Shown here piece by piece: positions 60,834 to 64,000 of a stretch of DNA of 64,000 nt. This DNA is from Paenarthrobacter nitroguajacolicus (GTDB taxonomy: Bacteria; Actinomycetota; Actinomycetes; Actinomycetales; Micrococcaceae). The DNA is taken from NCBI RefSeq assembly GCF_029952445.1, contig NZ_JAQPPK010000022.1, positions 1 through 64,000 on the forward strand, read 5' to 3'. Position numbers and translations under genes: made by a program. Within the stretch, counting starts at the first letter, position 1, and each line of letters starts with the position of its first letter. The notes beneath the pieces were generated by a model. The model made no database searches, was not told the origin of the DNA, and worked only from the letters and a program-made list of their open reading frames with translations.

Positions 60834-63377
60834 GTGCGTATCCCACTTTCCTGGCTGCGTGAATTCGCGCAGGTACCGGCCGAAGCTACGGCCGAAGATG
60901 TCATGGCGGACCTGGTCAAGGTCGGCTTTGAAGAAGAAGACGTGCACCGTCCCACGGATGAGCTCAAGGGGCCGATCGTTGTTGGCCAGGTCCTAAGCCT
61001 GGTCAAGGAACCGCAGACCAACGGCAAGACCATCAACTGGTGCCAGGTCCGCGTGGTTCCGGAAGGTCAGGAGCAGACGCTCACCGGCAAGGGCATTGAT
61101 CCTTCCGGCGTGCAGGGCATCATCTGCGGTGCCCACAACTTCGTGGAGGGCGACAAAGTTGTTGTCACCCTCCCTGGTGCTGTGCTGCCCGGAAACTTCC
61201 AGATCTCCGCGCGCAAGACCTATGGTCACCTCTCTGCCGGCATGATCGCTTCCGTCCGCGAGCTTGGCATCGGCGATGACCACGACGGAATCCTGGTCCT
61301 CTCCCGGATAGGCCTGGATCCCGAAATCGGCACTGACGCGATGGAATTGCTCGGTCTGTATGACCAGGCAGCTGAAATCAACGTCACGCCGGACCGTGGT
61401 TACGCGTTCTCCATCCGTGGTGTTGCCCGGGAGTACGCCCATGCCACTGGAACGTCCTTCGTAGACCCCGCGTCCAAGGTCAACGCGCCTGCCTCCCTGC
61501 AGGGTGGCTACGGCGTGAAGCTCAATGATGACGCGCCCATTTACGGCAAGCCTGGCTGCGACCGCTTCGTCGCCCGCACCGTCCGGGGCGTGGACGCGAC
61601 ACGTCCAACCCCGCCGTGGATGTCTTCCCGCCTGCGCCTTGCCGGCATCCGGAGCATCTCGCTGCCGGTGGATATTTCCAACTACGTCATGTTGGAACTC
61701 GGCCAGCCGAACCACTGCTATGACCTTGACAAGCTCTCGGGCGACATCGTTGTCCGCCGTGCCGTCGCGGGGGAGAAGATCACCACTCTCGACGACAAGG
61801 AACGCACCCTCGACGTCGAGGACCTCCTGATCACGGACGACTCCGGAGCCATTGGCATCGCGGGCGTCATGGGCGGTGCCCACACCGAGGTTTCCGATTC
61901 CACCACGAACATCCTGGTCGAAGCCGCGCACTTCGATGAGGTGTCCATTGCCCGCTCGCGCCGCCGTCACAAGCTGCCGTCCGAGGCGTCCAAGCGTTTC
62001 GAACGTGGCGTTGACTGGCACGTCGCCAACATTGCGGCCCAGCGTGTCGTGGACCTGCTGGTGGAACTTGCCGGCGGCACGGCGGACCAGACCGGTACCG
62101 ACGTTGGAACCGCGCCTGACGCCGTCGTCATTGAACTGCCTGAAGGTTTTGCTTCGGCCCGGATCGGCATCGACTTCACTGAGGAGCAGATCACCACTTC
62201 CCTGGAGGACCTGGGAGCCGTGGTGGAGAAGACCTCTTCCGGCTACCGCGTGACGGCACCAAGCTGGCGCAACGACCTTGAAACCAAGGAAGACCTCTCA
62301 GAGGAAATCGCCCGTCTTGTGGGCTACGACAACATTCCGGCGACTTTGCCCGTGGCTCCTCCGGGCCGTGGCCTGAGCCGCACGCAGCAGCAGAAGCGCC
62401 GCGTGGTGCAGGCGCTGGCTGATGCCGGGCTGACTGACGTGCTGTCCTACCCGTTCGTCACGAAAGCTGCCAACGACACCTTCGGAATTGCGGAGGAAGG
62501 CGCTGCGCGTCCGGCGTTGAAGCTGGCCAACCCGATCAGCGAGGAACATGGCTTCCTCCGTACGTCCATCCTGCCCGGACTCATTGAGGTAGCCCGCCGC
62601 AACCACTCGCGTGGCTTCCGCGATCTTGCTCTCTACGAGGCCGGCTCGGTCTTCCTGCCGGGGGAGAAGCTCGGAACGGAATCCATCCCGCCGCTGGGCG
62701 TCAAGCCCAGCGATGAGGTACTTGATGCACTGTACGACGGCGTTCCGCACCAGCCGCTGCACATCGCCGCTGTCCTGACCGGCCATGATTCTCCGGCCGC
62801 GGCCACGCACAAACCGCGGGCCTGGGACTGGGCGGACGCAGTGGATGTGGCGCGCCTGATTGCAGACGTGCTGGGCGTTGAACTGGTTGTCAGCCAAGGC
62901 AGCCACCAGGCGTTCCACCCTGGACGTGCGGCGCAGCTCGCGCTTCGCAATGGCGACGTCGTTGGTTACGCGGGGGAGCTCCACCCGAAGCTCCTGGCGG
63001 CGCACGACATGCCTGCCCGATCTGTAGCTGTTGAGGTGGACGTTGAAGCACTCTTCGACGCTGCCGCTGATGTGATTGTTGCCAAGCACATCTCCGGATT
63101 CCCGGTTGCGACACAGGACGTTGCCTTGGTGGTCCCTCAGGACGTACCGGCCGACCAGGTTCTTTCCGCACTTCGCGAGGGTGCCGGTGAGCTTCTGGAA
63201 GACGTCGCTTTGTTCGACGTGTACGTGGGCCCCGGCATTGACGACGGGAAGAAGTCGCTCGCCTTCGGCCTGCGGTTCCGCGCGGATGACCGCACGCTGA
63301 CGGCAGACGAGGCCTCCGAAGCCCGGGCGGCAGCCGTGGCTGTTGCCGCCGAGCGCTTTGGAGCTGTGCAGCGCTAG
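60834..63377 (+). CDS. pheT: Phenylalanine--tRNA ligase beta subunit
   Basis: The 847-residue beta subunit carries, in order, an EMAP-like tRNA-binding domain (about residues 45-160), the B3/B4 editing region (GCDRFVARTVRGVD, VDISNYVMLELGQPNHCYDLDKL), B5, a catalytic-like core and the C-terminal anticodon-binding FDX-ACB domain (SGFPVATQDVALVV, ALREGAGELLEDVALFDVYVG). GTG 60834 gives the standard MRIPLSWLREF start. It ends before a canonical terminator. Confidence 0.98.
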   Translation: MRIPLSWLREFAQVPAEATAEDVMADLVKVGFEEEDVHRPTDELKGPIVVGQVLSLVKEPQTNGKTINWCQVRVVPEGQEQTLTGKGIDPSGVQGIICGAHNFVEGDKVVVTLPGAVLPGNFQISARKTYGHLSAGMIASVRELGIGDDHDGILVLSRIGLDPEIGTDAMELLGLYDQAAEINVTPDRGYAFSIRGVAREYAHATGTSFVDPASKVNAPASLQGGYGVKLNDDAPIYGKPGCDRFVARTVRGVDATRPTPPWMSSRLRLAGIRSISLPVDISNYVMLELGQPNHCYDLDKLSGDIVVRRAVAGEKITTLDDKERTLDVEDLLITDDSGAIGIAGVMGGAHTEVSDSTTNILVEAAHFDEVSIARSRRRHKLPSEASKRFERGVDWHVANIAAQRVVDLLVELAGGTADQTGTDVGTAPDAVVIELPEGFASARIGIDFTEEQITTSLEDLGAVVEKTSSGYRVTAPSWRNDLETKEDLSEEIARLVGYDNIPATLPVAPPGRGLSRTQQQKRRVVQALADAGLTDVLSYPFVTKAANDTFGIAEEGAARPALKLANPISEEHGFLRTSILPGLIEVARRNHSRGFRDLALYEAGSVFLPGEKLGTESIPPLGVKPSDEVLDALYDGVPHQPLHIAAVLTGHDSPAAATHKPRAWDWADAVDVARLIADVLGVELVVSQGSHQAFHPGRAAQLALRNGDVVGYAGELHPKLLAAHDMPARSVAVEVDVEALFDAAADVIVAKHISGFPVATQDVALVVPQDVPADQVLSALREGAGELLEDVALFDVYVGPGIDDGKKSLAFGLRFRADDRTLTADEASEARAAAVAVAAERFGAVQR

Positions 63378-63392
63378 TTTCACTCAGGAAGG

Positions 63393-63426
63393 CCCCGGGA
63401 CTGCCGTCCCGGGGTTTTCTTTTTTA
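63393..63426 (+). terminator. Intrinsic terminator after pheT
   Basis: CCCCGGGAC (63393-63401), TGCC loop, GTCCCGGGG (63406-63414), then a T-rich tract TTTTCTTTTTTT. Confidence 0.97.
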
Positions 63427-63448
63427 ATGAGATCCAACTCCCAGCATC

Positions 63449-63504
63449 TTGACAGATTATTCATATATGTATGACAGTTTTGTCATGCACATGTGAAACA
63501 TGTG
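63449..63504 (+). promoter_or_regulatory. A/T-rich promoter with two palindromic operator candidates
   Basis: TTGACA (63449-63454) is a consensus -35, with TATGAC (63470-63475) as a short-spaced -10 candidate. Two perfect inverted repeats follow: ATGACA-GTTT-TGTCAT (63471-63486) and CACATGT-GAA-ACATGTG (63488-63504). They overlap or follow the transcription start and could bind regulators of the protease gene. Confidence 0.6.
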
Positions 63505-63554
63505 TATCACATCCCTCAAGCGGTTCCACGAGAACCGTCCTTTGAAAGGTACCC

Positions 63555-64000
63555 ATGAAGAAGCAGAACTTTGCTGTGCTTGTCGGGGCTGCAGTCGTGG
63601 CTTTGACGTCCTCGCTGGGTGGAGCCGCCTTGGCGTCAGAGCCGACGCCGCAGTCCTCCGTCTCCGGGTTGCAGCCTGTCTCGCACACGGTGGACAAGAC
63701 GCAGACGTCCGGCTCGGCGGCCTCACCGCTGGCCGACAAGTACACCCTTGCAATGCCGGGCAAGAACGGCACAGCTTCCACGGACTCTGTCATCGGCGCT
63801 GATGGCAGGGTCAGGATCACAAACACCACTACCGCGCCCAACCGCTCGATTGTCCAGATTGAATTCAACGGCGGCTACATTTGCTCCGGTGCGCTCATTT
63901 CGGATGACACCGTGCTGACTGCCGGTCACTGCGTGCATGAGGGTGGCACGGGTTCAACTGCGGATTACTCGTGGGGTGTGAAGGTGGCTCCCGGCCGCAA
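63555..64000 (+). CDS. Secreted trypsin-like serine protease (3' end outside window)
   Basis: The visible 148 residues begin with a Sec signal peptide (MKKQNF..., hydrophobic core, cleavage expected after AALA at residue 27). A Ser/Thr/Gly-rich propeptide of about 65 residues follows. The protease domain starts around SIVQIEFNGGYICSGALI and has the catalytic histidine His125 in LTAGHCVHEG. The pattern resembles trypsin/V8-type S1 proteases; the catalytic Asp and Ser lie beyond the window. ATG 63555 has GAAAGG upstream. Confidence 0.88.
   Translation, partial: MKKQNFAVLVGAAVVALTSSLGGAALASEPTPQSSVSGLQPVSHTVDKTQTSGSAASPLADKYTLAMPGKNGTASTDSVIGADGRVRITNTTTAPNRSIVQIEFNGGYICSGALISDDTVLTAGHCVHEGGTGSTADYSWGVKVAPGR

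Noticed and set aside
1-64000. CRISPR array, prophage, transposase, toxin-antitoxin or biosynthetic gene cluster
   Set aside because: None seen: no spaced direct-repeat array, no integrase or transposase motif, and gene content is core housekeeping throughout.

Overview
The window is high-GC actinobacterial chromosome. Protein sequences and gene order (infB-rbfA-truB-ribF-rpsO-pnp; dapB, dapA-rnj-ftsK-pgsA-cinA-clgR-recA-recX-miaB-miaA-dapF-hflX-lexA; hisC-hisB-hisH-hisA; infC-rpmI-rplT; pheS-pheT) point to a Micrococcaceae member such as Arthrobacter or Paenarthrobacter; the genus is an inference from recognition, not from a search. The stretch is mostly conserved core genome. I see no IS element, prophage, CRISPR array, rRNA or complete tRNA.

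Layout: 1-11.6 kb holds translation and RNA genes (infB 3' part, rbfA, guaD, an aminotransferase, truB, two membrane proteins, ribF, rpsO, pnp, an M16 protease). 12.2-20.1 kb is a compact molybdenum-cofactor island: moaD-moaA on the minus strand, then a plus-strand run of response regulator, sensor kinase, a membrane-anchored sulfite-oxidase-family enzyme, moeA, moaC, mog and moaE. 20.2-29.9 kb carries dapB, dapA, rnj, ftsK, pgsA and cinA plus an acyltransferase-like membrane protein and a small SOS-controlled gene. 30.1-42.9 kb is a DNA-damage and tRNA-modification block (clgR, marR, DUF3046, recA, recX, miaB, miaA, dapF, hflX, dinG-like helicase, lexA, LysM protein). 43.0-48.8 kb is a histidine cluster, sseB and an MFS protein. 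48.9-52.7 kb is DUF1844, infC-rpmI-rplT and a TrmH-family methylase. 52.8-59.6 kb carries transporters, mutT, an SOS-controlled radical SAM gene, pcp and envelope proteins. pheS-pheT and the start of a secreted trypsin-like protease end the window.

Regulatory signals: about seventeen transcription units have a TANNNT-type -10 hexamer ending 6 or 7 nt before the start codon, so their mRNAs are probably leaderless; this also fixes start codons where no ribosome-binding site is visible. LexA-type boxes (TCGAAN-N4-GTTCGA-like) lie upstream of recA, lexA, the LysM gene, a DUF222-like short protein and an Rv2578c-type radical SAM gene, outlining a local SOS regulon. infC starts with ATT. Long perfect palindromes sit between convergent genes (terminator-like) and, less expectedly, directly upstream of the guaD and ftsK promoters.

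I found no clearly new multi-gene system. The observations most worth follow-up are a possible leaderless six-codon leader peptide about 400 nt upstream of hflX, a sunset-type domain fused to ribosomal protein L20, a long Ala/Pro/Lys tail on IF3, the SOS promoters driving two poorly understood proteins, and the two-component system embedded in the molybdoenzyme operon.
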